This document shows positions 33,295 to 46,458 of a stretch of 64,000 nucleotides of DNA, piece after piece. Position numbers and translations under genes: made by a program. This stretch comes from Trichobilharzia regenti (lineage: Eukaryota > Platyhelminthes > Trematoda > Strigeidida > Schistosomatidae): the NCBI GenBank assembly GCA_944472135.2, contig CALYDD020000412.1, forward strand, positions 1-64,000, given 5' to 3'. The notes beneath the pieces were generated by a model. It did no database searches. It worked only from the letters and a program-made list of their open reading frames with translations, and was not told the DNA's origin. How positions within the stretch are numbered: the first letter of the stretch is position 1; each line of letters starts with the position of its first letter.

Positions 33295-35274
33295 CATCAA
33301 AGTAAAGGGACTAATCAGAGGATTTGCAGTCTACTCAGGATGCAGTTTTATCAAAAACAAACTGCAAGGAAGGTATTCTAGCAACTTCATTTTGGAGCTT
33401 GCGGCAAAATATCTTGTAACCGTTCTCAGTTTTTCATGATTAAACAAAAATGTGTACAGTGAATAGCATGTGATCCAACTAAAATGTATGACGGAATGTT
33501 TTCCCCTTAGATGTTTTATGTGGTCACCGTTGTGTATTACTTTGAATTTGATGACAGAGAAACTGAAGAATAAATAAGCGAAGCTTGTCAACTATTTTTT
33601 GTGTCAAACCGCCTAAGACTATGATTAACAAGCTATGGAATAGGCTTGCATATTTTATGTAAAGTGGAAGTTCACAGTTTTTAAAATTGTCCATTGTTAT
33701 GTAACCACTGCATGGACATTTCTTTACATATATGCATTAAAAAAGAATGATAACCACTGCAATGCGCAACAAACATCCTGAATAATTCAAGTTCTATGAA
33801 ACTTCCATCGTAGTGGTAAACCTCCTAATTTCATAGAGAAATGTGACAGATGACACTTCAATATTTGTCTCTTCCAGTAGATCTCAATCCTAGGTTTCAA
33901 TCCTGAACGATACATATCTTAAGTGATGTACGCTCATGTTAGTACGGCAAGTTGCAACCTATCATCAGAGAGATTAGCCGAACTTCGTTTTATACATGGC
34001 GGTATTTTCCGTTATAGTTTCTTGTTGAATATATCACACTGAATCGGTATTATTTGCTAGATGATGTTTCAGACACAATCTATTAGTCTAAATCACATTT
34101 ATAATCATCATTTCAGTGCAGTAGTGAAGTACAGAAGCTTCATCCCCTTTATCAAGTTTGCTATTTTCTTCTTCTCAAATATTTTATTGACGTTCTGTTC
34201 ATTTTAAAAATTCCTTTATTTCTTGTGCATCGCCTTATTTTGTCAATCCACGCGCACGTTGTTTTTTATTCAGTATACATATAGAGCACTCGTTTCTTTT
34301 TCGTCAAGATTATTTAGAGTGATAAACTGATAGGCACCTTAGCATATGAAATGTATAACCTGTGATTCAATGTTTGCATTTTTTGTAACATTTTCGAAAT
34401 TGAGATTGTATGTCATCAGAGAGATTGCTTTGAATTTTCGATATATTTTGCAAAAACAAACCCACAGTACCCCTCTTCATTCTATTTTAACTAAGAAATA
34501 TTTCGTATCTCAATGATTTCTACAGAGCTGATTCAACATGGTTCTCAGCACAGTCAAAAATAAATGAATAGTTAACAGATAGCGCATATGAGGCAGTGGA
34601 ATAATTGCTTAGTAAAAATTTAATTTATTCAGATGACTTTTGTAAGTGAGAATTTTGAAATCGAATCCACTTATAGACCATCAGGCCAATCGAAGAGGAT
34701 CAGAGATTATTAAAGTTAAGGAAAAGAACCACAGTAACTTTTAAGGTCAGAACTGTCACAGTAGCACAAGCAGCATTTATGTTTCCATTATTTATTAGAA
34801 AGAGGAACGATTGCGCTTACATCGGTGTGCTTTTACTTTGATTATTTATATATTAGAGAAATATTAAATTTCATGAATGACGAATGGCTACGAATTCATG
34901 CAAGACTATAACTCCATTATGAATAAGATTTTATCTTGATAAATCACACAGTGTTGTACAGTAATATTAAGTGATGACGTTTCGAGCGCAAACTATTTAT
35001 TGCTCATAAGCATATTAAGTCACTCACACAACTTTCTTGCTTCATTTACATACATGTGTGGAATCGAATAGATATCGGAATAAAATTCAATATGAGATAA
35101 TGTACATTCAGAAATAATATTACGAGTGTTATTGATCAATTACAATTAGATGGGAAATAAGACGAGTGTTTTTATAGTCAAAATAATAAGTAACTTGTTA
35201 GAATGTTGTCATGTGTTTGAATTGGAATAGAATTTTAGGATTATTTATTATCCTCTTCTGATTTAACCGGCGGT
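33295..35274. other. Lower-copy AT-rich DNA, no gene recognised
   Basis: No second copy was noticed in the window. Open frames are short and featureless on both strands, and there is no clear splice-bounded coding stretch. Confidence 0.6.
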
Positions 35275-35285
35275 AATAGTATCTT

Positions 35286-35513
35286 ATACGTCGGTGGCAC
35301 AGCGGTTAGGACGATCACCGACCATGCACATGGTCCGGGATTCGATTTCCGGCCCACACACTCCTTTACCTCACTAAGCCCGGAATAATGCTGGTAAAGA
35401 GGAAAGGTTGGGCATCAGGCTAGCAACCCCATCTTGTAAAAATAAACACTGCTACAGAAACTTCAAACCACTAGCTTGAAGCCCTATGTTCCACTGGGAA
35501 CGTGAAGGAAAAA
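35286..35513 (+). mobile_element. tRNA-derived SINE of a second type
   Basis: A-box-like TGGCACAGCGGTTAGG (35,295-35,310) and B-box-like GGGATTCGATTTCC (35,338-35,351), then a non-tRNA body ending in GAAGGAAAAAAATAATA. The flanks are a near-perfect 11-base target duplication, AATAGTATCTT (35,275-35,285) and AATAATATCTT (35,514-35,524). No hammerhead is present. Its tail resembles 12,560-12,700. Isolated in otherwise low-repeat DNA. Confidence 0.75.
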
Positions 35514-35524
35514 AATAATATCTT

Positions 35525-38500
35525 TCATATTTCTGGTATATGCATTGAGTAATTTCTCTTGCATGTGTTGGGTTTTATACTTATATCATGCAAGACTACT
35601 TAGTGAAATGGAACTTTCCTAGGTCACTTCATGGACAAAATTTACACCTGAAAATCTGAATAATGCCTAATATTCATCTGATTCCGGCTTATTCTTCGTC
35701 ATTGGTGGCCATCGATGAGGATCTCAGAAGACTATCCAGATCAAGAGATACATTGATTCGGCATATTGAGTGTTCCAGATAACACTACCACGATGATACA
35801 ACGGGCACGATTACCTGACAGATTGAGCAATGTTAAAATATAGTCAATAATTTCCGATTCAGTGGGTTCATAATTTCTGCCTTTCGAATAAGTGATTAGG
35901 ACACCGTGTAATGAAATTTCACATGTGAATGTGAATATTCGACTATTAAATATTCAAATAACAAAGTTTCGGGAAAAGTAAATGCCTGTCAGGAACATTT
36001 AGATAACATTCTGAACAAAAAACACTACAATAGTTATAAGACTACAGTGGGAACAGTGACTCGCGCATGTAAAGTTATAATAATCACGCAAATAGTATTG
36101 AATTCTCGGCAGACAAAAGTCTATAAATTTGACGCTATCTGCAATAATCCAATTAATTTACATTTAAAGTTCACTTTTCAATGAGTCTAAATATCACAGT
36201 ACCAAATTTTTCCTAGAAAATGAGGTAGTGATGTCTACTGTAATTTTATTTCCTTTAGGGATTTCGCATGACAGAATATCCTCACAACTTTCATTGTTTT
36301 CATCACTGATATTTCATGTCAATTCAGCGGAACCATGTGAGTTGTTTTTGTATTAGTTGCTCACGTTACTGGCAGCTTTGAACCAGATAAACTAGGAGGT
36401 ATGGTCCTGATAACTGACAACTCAGTGTTTCATAGTGAATGTACACTGTAATCTCATGTTAATACACCTCGATGTATGATGTTTGGGAATATCATTTGTT
36501 ACCATGGGGAAAAGAGAACTCCAAATAGAATTCCCTAAATAAAAAACCTACAAATTCTTCCAGCAAATAAACGAATTCAGAAAAAGGTATCTCCTGAACA
36601 AGAAATGTCAACGAAATGCCAAGTAGCTTTCTCATTTTAAATAAAATCCACTGAAGCTAACTGAGCTGAATTCATTACGTTATATGAAGAATACAAGCAT
36701 TGTTTCACCCATGAATATTGGTACATGGTTAATCGCATCAGGCAACATTACACAGTCGGAGGTTTAAAATTGTGGTGATATAGTGAAAAAATGGAAAGTG
36801 GAAACTAAAAACCTCTCGGATGAACATACACACCAAATTCTAAACATTTAATTGGGAAGTATTTTACTGAAACATAGAGAAATGTTTGAAAAGGCGTGTA
36901 AAATCAACCAGGAAGAATCAAATATCAGATTGAATCATCCTTCTGACAGCCACAGCATTTTGACTAAAAAAACTCAAAAGCGAACATTACAGTTTCCACA
37001 TGAGTTATCAGGCTTTACTCTAATATACATTACGTTAAGAATATTTCCTGCTAGGGAACTAATATGGGGAACTAAATGAAACGTGATCACATCATTACAA
37101 GGTCCATTAACTTTGGATGATAATTTATTCACTTAGTTATGACAAACTTATTTTAAGAAATTTGTCCATTGTCATTCTTTCAGTTTCTAATTGTACGTAA
37201 AATTGGAACTTTACTTTTGTTATTTCTATGCTAAACAGAAAGTGTATTTCTTGTTCATTTATTATCAAATAATGTTTTTAGTGCCAATTATAATATACAT
37301 TTGTGTGTGATGTACAAAAAGAGACCTTATATTCATTATTCTAAGATATTTAGCTCGAAATGTATAAATTAGTATATTGTCATCTGACATGTGCTCATAT
37401 GTGTGTGATACATTCCCATTTTACAGATGTTAATGTATATGCGGTTTCTTTCAGTTTATTGATTTTTATCATGCGAACCTCATGTGTATTTATTTTGCCT
37501 TTCCAACTAAAATTATCCAATTATAATGTACAATGGTGAATATAAGAAAATGAGGTTGAAGTGCGGCGTACTGTTGTGGTCTCTGTTATGTCGTAATTTT
37601 TATTACTTCGTTATAGTAGGAAGAAATTGAATTTTGACTAGTTAAAATTCTTTAAATTCATATCTCAGATTAACAGCTTTATTTTAATTAGTGAGCAAAA
37701 TCCCTTCGAAAATACTTCATCAAAATATTTTGGTTAGAAGCTTACAAACTATAGATTTATTTTTTCAGACTAAAATTTGCATTCGGCGAAAATAGCAACA
37801 CTTAAAAGGAAAATAGGACTACATAAGCGAATTCAGGCATAAATACAGTGTAAACGTTGTCACGAAAACTGTGATAATGGATCTGTCCTCTCTATTTACA
37901 CCTGAAGCTGTATATACGTCACAGTTACAGCCTTCAAATTCATTTGTACATATATACAAATACTATGCACTTATGTTTGTACTGACTAATCAAACTGCAG
38001 TAAATGTTTTACTGATTACTGCAATATATCGAAGGTTGCACAAGCATATGTGAGTATGACTGGAAGGATGCATATGAAAACAATATAACCGTATTGGGAA
38101 ATCTGTAACATAAAACTCGAACAATTCGCTTAATTCTCCGATTAACATACCAGTGTTTTCTACAATATAGTTGCCTTCCGTGAGTTAGTAAACGTCTCTG
38201 AAAATATTTCAGACAGTCTTTTCGACATTTATTGTAGCTTGTGCAATTCATCAGAGGCGTTCTGTGTAACATAATTATCACAGTCGTTAAAACGTCCATG
38301 TTACCAAAATGAGCTAGGGTTCAAAACAGATGGAGCGGCAATTCGGCTCCTGACACTTCCTCCAACAGAGCAGGTTTGATCTATCAGACAAAGAAGAACT
38401 TTAACCTTTGAGAAGTATGAACACAGTGAACATCAGGTACTCTCATTTATTCCTTTCAAGCAGGATATATGCAGTTTATTATCAAACCCTTTCCACAATA

Positions 38501-41110
38501 GCCCTATCAAACGTACCATTATTCAAGTAATCGAACACCAGTTTTAGTATTTTGAAAGTGATACGCCATAATATAACACCTGACACACTGCCATCACAAT
38601 GAATGTTAGTTGAAGTTGGTGGAAATTAGCATGTTATACACGTAATAAATATTGATGTGATTTTGTTTATTCATGCAACTCAGAACATCATTAAAGCAAG
38701 TGTTTTCTCTTATAAGCTCTGAAGATAAGGAGTCTAACCTGACATCTTCAAACACCGAACTAATCTAGCGAATCGTGAACTTAGAAAAGCTTTGCATCTG
38801 ACTAATGTAATTTACAGCATTTCACGTGGATTTTTTCTGTGTCTGTACCTGAAGGTAGTGAACTATCGTATTCAGTCTACTTTTTTATTCAGATTCGCTT
38901 TTGTTAGGTCGAGCTTTTTTATGAAGCACTTCGTCTTTTCCATATCAACCACGAAATCAAACGTAAACCTTGAGCCCTCATCAATTGGAAAGCATATCGA
39001 TATGTGGCCACAGCTGAATGGTGAGTTCAACAGTCGAAAAGTCTTCATCACAAACAACACAAGTACCATCCATTTATTTTTAGTACAAAAGGAAATGAAA
39101 ACAACATCCTTCAGTCATTCCTCTTACACGACAGGAATTCTTGTATCTTTTTGGTTATTACGTTGACTTCTGAAGGTGAACTCTACTCGAATATGATGAA
39201 ACGGAGCCACACTTCAATCCCCTGCTTGTTGTTTTTGAATAAAATAAACTCAAATTTGTTTTCTTGTATGCCCTAGAATATTCTGTGGATCGCTCACCTA
39301 TTATGCCCGATTAATGTGTGCAACAGATATATCTCAAAGTGGAAGGGTATTATTTACTTGATTATGTATTTAACATAAATTATTGACGATAGTAATGTCA
39401 AATGATCTGAGGTATAGTCAATGTAGAATTAAATACTGCCACTGTGTCTAAGTTTATTATACATATTTGTCGAAATATGTTTATACTATCTTATAATCTT
39501 TTAACTATGGATAATAATTTATTTAATTAATTCGAAGAAATCATCTACTCATGTTGCACATATTGTCCATAGAACTATTCAGTTTACCAACTACTACACG
39601 TGAGTACCAATTCAAATTTTATTCTTTCACTTCCTTACCGAAAACGAGACGGTAGTCACCGATTATTTATCATAAAATAATTCTTGGGAAAGTTCAATAA
39701 ATTTATACTTGTGCAAAGCGTAAAAGACGATGTTCATGTATTTTCAATAAGTTAGCCGTATATTCTAGTGACTTCATTTTTAGATGTATAAATTAGTATC
39801 TCGTCATCAATTATCGTGTCTTCAACTGCATGTTACACAATCACATTTTGTGAATGCCACTGAAAACATAGTTTCCTTTATTATATTAAATATAAATATG
39901 TGACAAGTAATTACGAATTTTGTTCCATTTCATATACCAGCTTGTAAGTACACTGATGAATATAGTAACAGAAGCTGATAATATGATATGATATTCTCGG
40001 TCAGAAACCAAAATATCTTGAGGAACAGTGCTTTGAAAGGCAACAGAGATAAGGATTCAAAGTCAAGGAGAAATGGTGTAGTGAGAAAATGTCCACTGTA
40101 TCCAAGTCATAATTTACACATCAAACAGTGTTCACAAATGGTCATCTCACACACTGTGGTCGATAAACGTTTTAATTATCTGTTTGTACTGAAATGTCAT
40201 AACCTGTACATAAAGAAGAATTCGGCATTCACCTACCTGCCTTCGTCAGGTGGCCTTTTGTTTGATTGATTTTCATTATGCACCCTATCCTATTTCCCAT
40301 AGCATCTAAAAATTAAATTTGGAACTTCAGTCATCTTCTATCACAAAGCGTATAAGGTGGGTGGCCACTGTTAAACTGTCTGAATAGTTCAACAGTCTAC
40401 CAGTTTATATCATAACGAATAAAAGTACCACCCACTTATCTCTAATATGAAGGAAGACTGAAGTTCATCGTATTCAGTCAGTAATTTTCCATGCTCACTT
40501 TGATGTCTTTTACGGAAGGAGACTCTATGCAATTTCACACCTCATGGCTAAAAATCACACCACTTGATTTTAGTCACGCAATAAGTGTACATCTAAATAT
40601 TGTTTTTATTAACTGGTATGTTTACAAAATATTTTCCATGTTACCTGATTCAACATAAACTCAAAAATAACAGATGTTCTTTACTTAAAGAAGGAACATC
40701 CGGTGATATCATATGTCTTCTCGTAACATTCATTCCATCAATGCAAGGTGAATCTTTGCTGACCAGATACATTAGAACATTTTATTCCTTAAAGTTACAG
40801 TGAATGGCATTCACCCATCGAATGTATCTTGGCTATTTATATCACATATTTCAGTCTAAGGCAGCTTAATAGTAATTCTTCGAAAATCTTGTTGCTTGAA
40901 ACATATTTTCAATTGACAAAGAGGATGATTACACAGAGGTCATATAATCATGGGAAATCATCTTTCACATGAAATAAGAAGCTTGAAGAAATAGCCGACA
41001 GGAGTTCTAATTCCCCGTTGAATATAAAAAAAGACATTTCACGTGTCCGAAATTCTCAAAATCTTGAAAAAATAGACTTTGGAATTCTTAGAAATTAGAA
41101 ACGTTAACAC
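35525..41110. other. Lower-copy AT-rich DNA, no gene recognised
   Basis: 5.6 kb without recognisable repeats or coding domains. The longest frame (124 codons, plus, 38,792-39,166) has no domain, and a 65-codon frame overlaps it on the other strand. Intronic or intergenic DNA is the simplest reading. Confidence 0.55.
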
Positions 41111-41117
41111 TTAGTGT

Positions 41118-43690
41118 TTTGAAAGGATTGGATTGGATTTGTATTATATTATTATTGTTTGCTTTAAATCCCATAGAAACATAGAGCTTCAACCGCATGC
41201 CTCCACTACTTTCGGTCCTCCCCAAACGTTTCCACCTGTCTATACGTTTGCACACATGATTTCATCGCCACGTCGCATAACATCCTCCTTGTCACCCTCT
41301 CATTGATCGCCAACTCGTCTCTTCCCAATCGGGTTTCACATGTGAGATAGCCTGATGTGTGATGTCACTTGATGGTTTGTTTTCTCAGAGTATGGTCAAT
41401 CCACCTCAATTTCTTCTTGTTTATTTGCGGGACAATTGGTTCCTGCTGGGTTGGTTCGCACCCATATATACTTGTTGCTGATAATTTCTGGCCAGCCATC
41501 CGATGTTGAGTAGTATTGAGCAAAGACAGCCGTTGGTGAAGGTGTGTAGTTTGTTTGAAGTGCCCTTCGTGACCAGCCGCCAAGTCTCTGATACGCGTAG
41601 TGTAGTAATAACTTCACAATAAAGTTGAAAATCCAGATCTTATTTTTCATGCTGAGTACTTTCGGCTTCCACACAGACTTCGGAGTATTGAAAGCTTGCC
41701 TTGATTTCCCGATCCCCCACTGATATCCTCGTCAGTTTTGTCTGTAGTTGAAACGATGCCTCCCAGGTAGGTAGAGGAGGTTTTTGCTATCAGATTTCTC
41801 CCATTTATGCTGATCGTTATCCGTTGTTGTTGCTGTTAGTGTTGGCCAGGAATCCTCATCATCACATCTGTTTTCTCTTTGTTCACCTAAATTCCTACGT
41901 CTTTGATGCTTCTTCTGCCAACTCGCTGTTTTTCACTTGCGCATCTTCAGGTTGGTGGGAAATCAGACATATATCACCGGCGAAGTCCACATCCTCCAAG
42001 TTCTTCGTAAGGGTCCATTTTATGCCTGTTTCCTCGTTGCCCACCGCTGTCTGTCACATTAACCAGTCCACTATAATCAGGAAAACCATTGGATATAGTA
42101 GGCAGCCAGCGAGACTTGTCTTAATGCTGTCTTCACTTCGAAGGATTCCCTGAGTTTCCTGTTGTAGATTACTTGGCATGCAGCATTATCTTACAACTTT
42201 TGGATGAAGTATATAATTGTCGGCGGTACCCGTAGTAGCGAAGTAGTTGCCAAATTACCTCTCGATCGACGCTGTCGAAGGCCTTTTGAAAGTCGATGAA
42301 GTTGAGATAGAGAGGTGATTGCAATTCCTAGCTCCCTTCAATGATGATCCGTAGTGTTGCGATTTGATCGATGCATGACTTGTTTCTTCTAAAACTCCAG
42401 CCTGTTCCGGTCGAAGATTTTCATCCAAAGCTTGTTCGATTCCCTCCAGGATGATGCGAGTTAGTATTTTCCTTGGGATGAACAGGAGCGTAATTCCGCG
42501 CCAGTTTTTGCATTGACTTAAGTCTCATTTCTTTGGCAGTTTGAATAGGTGACCTTTCTTTCAATCCGCAGGTAACTTGCCGTCTTTCTACACCTTCTAA
42601 AGTAGTGATGTCATCAAGTTCGCTTATGTCTCAGGGTCCATTTTCAGTGCTTCTGTTAGGATTTCAACTGATCTTGCTGCTTTTCCAGTTTCTAGCTATT
42701 TTATCGCCTTCAGGATTTCTCTTCACGCCGAGGGATTGATGTTCACTGGTAGTCCTGCTTCCGCTGTTGGTATTATTGGGCATGTTGTAGATGGCGGTCG
42801 ATTTAGAAGTCTCTTGAAGTGTTCAGCCCAGTGTTTCCTTTGCTCCACCTCTTTGGTGATTGACTTCCCCTTTTCATCCTTCACTGGCTCAATTTGTGTT
42901 TACCTCTTCCTCGATAGGAACCTAGTCGCTTGGTAGAGTGTTGCGAGGTCTCCTCTGCCTGCAGCTTGTTCTGGTTTACTTGCCATAGCTTTATAATATT
43001 TTATTTTGTCTTGTCTGGTACTCTTCTTTACTTTTTGTTCAGTGTATTATAGCTTGCATTCATCTCTTGTTTTTGGTGCTCGTCGATGCACTGAATAATC
43101 CTTTGTTTCACCGTTCTTCTTTTTTCTATTAGTCTCCAGGTTTCTTTAGGGATCCAGTGTTTTTTAATCTTTTCTTTCTGCCCAGAACTTCCATGCAGGT
43201 TTGACTCCACACCGCTTTCAGGTTTTCCCAGTGCTTTTCATTTCTGGTCGCTTCGCTGGTGTGGATTTGTGTCTCCACCCTTTTCCTTATGATTGCATTA
43301 AAGATGTCCTTTGTATCTTTATCCTTCAGTTTTTGAGTATTGAACTTGGTTTCTGGTCTTTCTTCAGCAACTCTCTCTTTGAAAACGTTTTATTTGATTC
43401 GGAGTGTTCCTTGTACGAGATGATGGTCTAAGCCGACGTTTACTCCTCTTCTTACTTTTGTGTCCAATAAGCTGAGTCTTCACTTCCTTGAGCAGCATTG
43501 AGATGAAGTCAATTCCGTTTTTGGTTCGCCCATCTGGTGACAGCCATGTAGTCTTATGGATGTCCTTATGCTTGTATATGCTGCAACCAATCAACATTTC
43601 TTTGAAGGTGCACAAGTCAGCGAAGAGTTCTCCTTTTCATTCATCTCTCCAACTATTGAACTTGGGGATGCAGTGTGGACATGAATTACA
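41118..43690 (-). pseudogene. RTE-clade non-LTR retrotransposon, 5'-truncated and decayed
   Basis: Minus strand, 5' to 3': the APE endonuclease end (GELFADLCTFKEMLIG, then HKDIHKTTWLSPDGRTKN near 43,550); the connector (WIPKETWRLIEKRR near 43,150; EVEQRKHWAEHFKRLLNRPP near 42,830); the RT start (LSQCKNWRGITLL near 42,500; ENLRPEQAG near 42,410); motif A FIDFQKAFDSVDR near 42,280; motif C as DVDFAGD near 41,985; and the C-terminal WPEIISNKY and RWIDHTLRK near 41,490-41,385. The order is that of a single RTE ORF. Many stops and frameshifts occur, and motif C has Gly in place of the first catalytic Asp. The 3' end lies near the ATTGGATTGGATT repeat at 41,127-41,141. Confidence 0.88.
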
Positions 43691-43699
43691 GCTTTTTGT

Positions 43700-44230
43700 C
43701 AATTTGTGGCAAATCAATCATCAGTTGTATCTCCGAGAGTTTTCAAGTTTTTACTTGTGAGCTTGTGACCATGGATATTTGGAGAATACTATTTATAATT
43801 GCAATTACTCCGCAATAATGACAACCGAAAAACTTTGTAATGCACCGTTTATAAAGTAAATAATTTGAACAGTATATTTTGTTACAAAATAACACAAATT
43901 TGATAGCCACTGAAAGCAGCAAACAACCAAGTAGCTGCTTTCTCCTACATGCACACTATCCATCGCCAATCAACTCACCAAGTGTCGAATACACCACCTT
44001 CATCTTACGAGGTGAACATACCTACGACCATACTGAAATAACCTGAGAATATGGCTAGAAAACTGGTCATTATTTCCCTTACGCTTAATCTCATAAAGCA
44101 TAATTTTTGCACCATATGAAGCAATCCATTTATGCATAAAGGTGCCTTTTATTCCAAAACTCAGTTGGAAGCCATTTTTCTGTGTATATTTCACAGTGCT
44201 TACTGCGTTTTTGCCCATTATTTGTTACCA
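43700..44230. other. No gene recognised
   Basis: AT-rich sequence between the RTE remnant and the exon-like region. Overlapping frames of about 70 codons on the minus strand at 44,000-44,342 look incidental. Confidence 0.5.
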
Positions 44231-44236
44231 TAATTT

Positions 44237-45160
44237 GAATCTCTTTGTAAGACACAGGTAATAACGAGACGCCCACCCACTCGACTACAAAGGAAATGGG
44301 TGAAGATAAGCTCTCGTATGGAGGATGAAGGTTTAGAGCCAAAGATCGATGATATTCTGAAACTTGTGAAAGACAGTGTCAACCAAGCTATGAGCAAGTT
44401 TGCCAGTATATTCCATACAACCCCTGGAATAGAGAAGCCAGAGAGCGAAACGCAGTCATTTAAGTCAGAGAGTACTCAGCGAAGTGGATATCAAGATAAC
44501 TGTATGATGTCTAGTAAGTCATACAAACTTACTGAATGTGACAGCTTTCGTGGCATATCCTCAACAGATAGGTCACAAGTTGCGAGACAAACGCAGTTGC
44601 GTTTTATCCGTTTGAAAGAAATGCATACAAAAGAGAACTGTGAACAAGTGATCAAGTTCAGTGGTAAGCTAAAAGTTCTGCCTCCACAAGTTTTCAAGGT
44701 ATTACTAGTCAAAGTGAAGGTATAACACCTTTAAGGATTTATGAGAGAGAATCCAAGTCATCTACTGCTGTTATTAAAGAGGTTGAAAATGAACAATTCG
44801 ACCATATAAACAGCGGTAAAGTGAATATTTGTGATAATGATCATGATAGTGCACATTTGTCTTTGGTAGATCATGATAAGACGAGCGGAATGCCTACTAC
44901 TACTGAGTCAGACAATGATTCTGTACAACTTGAACGTGAAGTAGAATAAGGGCAGATGAGGTGGTAGTAGGTATGGATACTCATGAGACCGTCAGTGCAA
45001 ATGATCAGCGTGTAGCCCACATATCAGCAGATGTTAAAGCTAAACTGGAGCTAATTATAAAAGACAGCAGTGGTGGTAGTCTTGCAGCTAGACAACCTTC
45101 TAAAGTTCGAACAGCGACAGCTTCTGATGCACAGATAAGTTCATCAACTGGTATCAGTCT
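44237..45160 (+). pseudogene. Exon-like coding remnant of unknown identity
   Basis: Three plus-strand frames in succession look coding. The first runs from RRPPTRLQRKWVKISS through a 141-codon frame (ATG 44,300; MEDEGLEPKIDDILKLV near the start) to about 44,695. The second begins GITSQSEGITPLRIYERES and is acidic, with NDHDSAHLSLVDHDKTSG, to a stop at 44,950. The third is ADEVVVGMDTHETVSAND, continuing to about 45,155, where repeat sequence begins. The composition is hydrophilic and acidic, unlike the surrounding frames. The two frame changes could be mutations, introns or sequencing errors. I do not recognise the protein. Confidence 0.45.
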
Positions 45161-45164
45161 AATC

Positions 45165-45740
45165 ACTATACATCCACTTCATCTCCACTTCCTTCTGAAT
45201 ATTCGTTACTTCATCAATATGGTATTGACTGGTTTGCTGCATTGACACAGCTTCTTGTCGCATTGCTTATCCTCTCTGGTGGGTCACCTGTTCCTTAGTA
45301 TCTTGGGAAGGCAGATGTTGATGGTAGTCTGCAGGTGGTTATTGGAAATCTGTTTTCTATATTCGCTACACGAATTCAACTTGAATCCTGTCTTCGTTGC
45401 AGCTCTCATCAACTTGTTTGTTTGTGCTTGTCAATAGTTACGGCACAGATCATCAGCAAAATTCAGATCCTCTACTTGTCTTCTTTTTAGTCTAGTGTAT
45501 AGCTGTTTCAATCACAATGAACCACCGAAGTTTTTCGAGTGTGTTGCATGCACTTTTATCCATCACTTATTTGTTTTCAGACAATCATGTTCTTTGATAA
45601 AACATAAAGTCACGCACATTTTCATTTCAATTTCAAAATATTGTTCTGCAATTGTTGAAGAGAATGTTGGAAAGATATAGATAGCGGGGGATTAGATCAT
45701 AGTTGAGTTCGAACTATATTGCATCACATCATATGACATA
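45165..45740 (-). pseudogene. RTE-like LINE fragment in repeat
   Basis: Matches 24,120-24,590 and 60,505-60,990 in orientation. It carries the same KWRW-like and FADD-like remnants on the minus strand, plus about 90 extra bases near 45,515-45,610. It begins abruptly at the end of the exon-like region. Confidence 0.6.
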
Positions 45741-45782
45741 GATCATCATTTTATTCTGATTCGGCGCGAAGAATCAATGGGT

Positions 45783-46458
45783 GTCAATGTCCAGGTCTAA
45801 CTACACTGGACTTCACACTGTCCTCAGAAGACTTTCATCAACTATGTGCAATAACCAACGCGAAAAACCAGAACACAGGTTGGTGACTCAAGAACCCTTT
45901 ATTCTTGCACCAATATAGAGCCAACCATTAAGTGATTCAACACAGGTCTCAGAATAAATGTCACAACAATAAATCACAATAATACTTCTGATAGTATTTC
46001 TCCGTCTTCTAAGGAACAGCGAACGATGGAACGATGACTGAAGTATCGGTTACTCCCACCAAAATATGCAGTTGGGTTAGAGCAAACAACCATGAATTGA
46101 TCGTTCATTCTTGAACTACACTGACAATGGGTTTCCACATGTCAGATATGTCTGATGGAGAAATGAGGCATGTCGTGTGAAGAGAAAATGTGCATGTCAG
46201 TACTCATGAACATGGGTCACCATGATGGGATCTATTCTATCATATTCCATTTCGTCTGGAATGAATATACACCACTCGGTACAAAAGAAATGAATACTAA
46301 TAATATTGGTTATCTCTCTTAAATGTTGACTCCAACGCACGTGATTTACTTCCAACTTCGATTTCATCACGAAACATGGCTGGTGAATGGATCATCGAAT
46401 ACAAGTGATCATTGTAGAGCTGTTTCATTCTAGTTTGTGACTTGAAATCTAGCCTAGA
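45783..46458. repeat. Repeat block C, uninterrupted (PLE1 empty site)
   Basis: Corresponds to 5,774-6,231 joined to 9,015-9,220. The target ATATTCCATTTC occurs once at 46,242-46,253, with no trace of PLE1. An extra piece near 45,900-45,920 distinguishes it from the other copy. Confidence 0.88.

Noticed and set aside
35288..35365. Possible functional tRNA gene
   Set aside because: The head lacks a proper acceptor stem and is followed by a SINE body with target duplications.
38792..39166. 124-codon open frame in lower-copy DNA
   Set aside because: No domain is recognised, the composition is like its surroundings, and it overlaps a 65-codon frame on the other strand.
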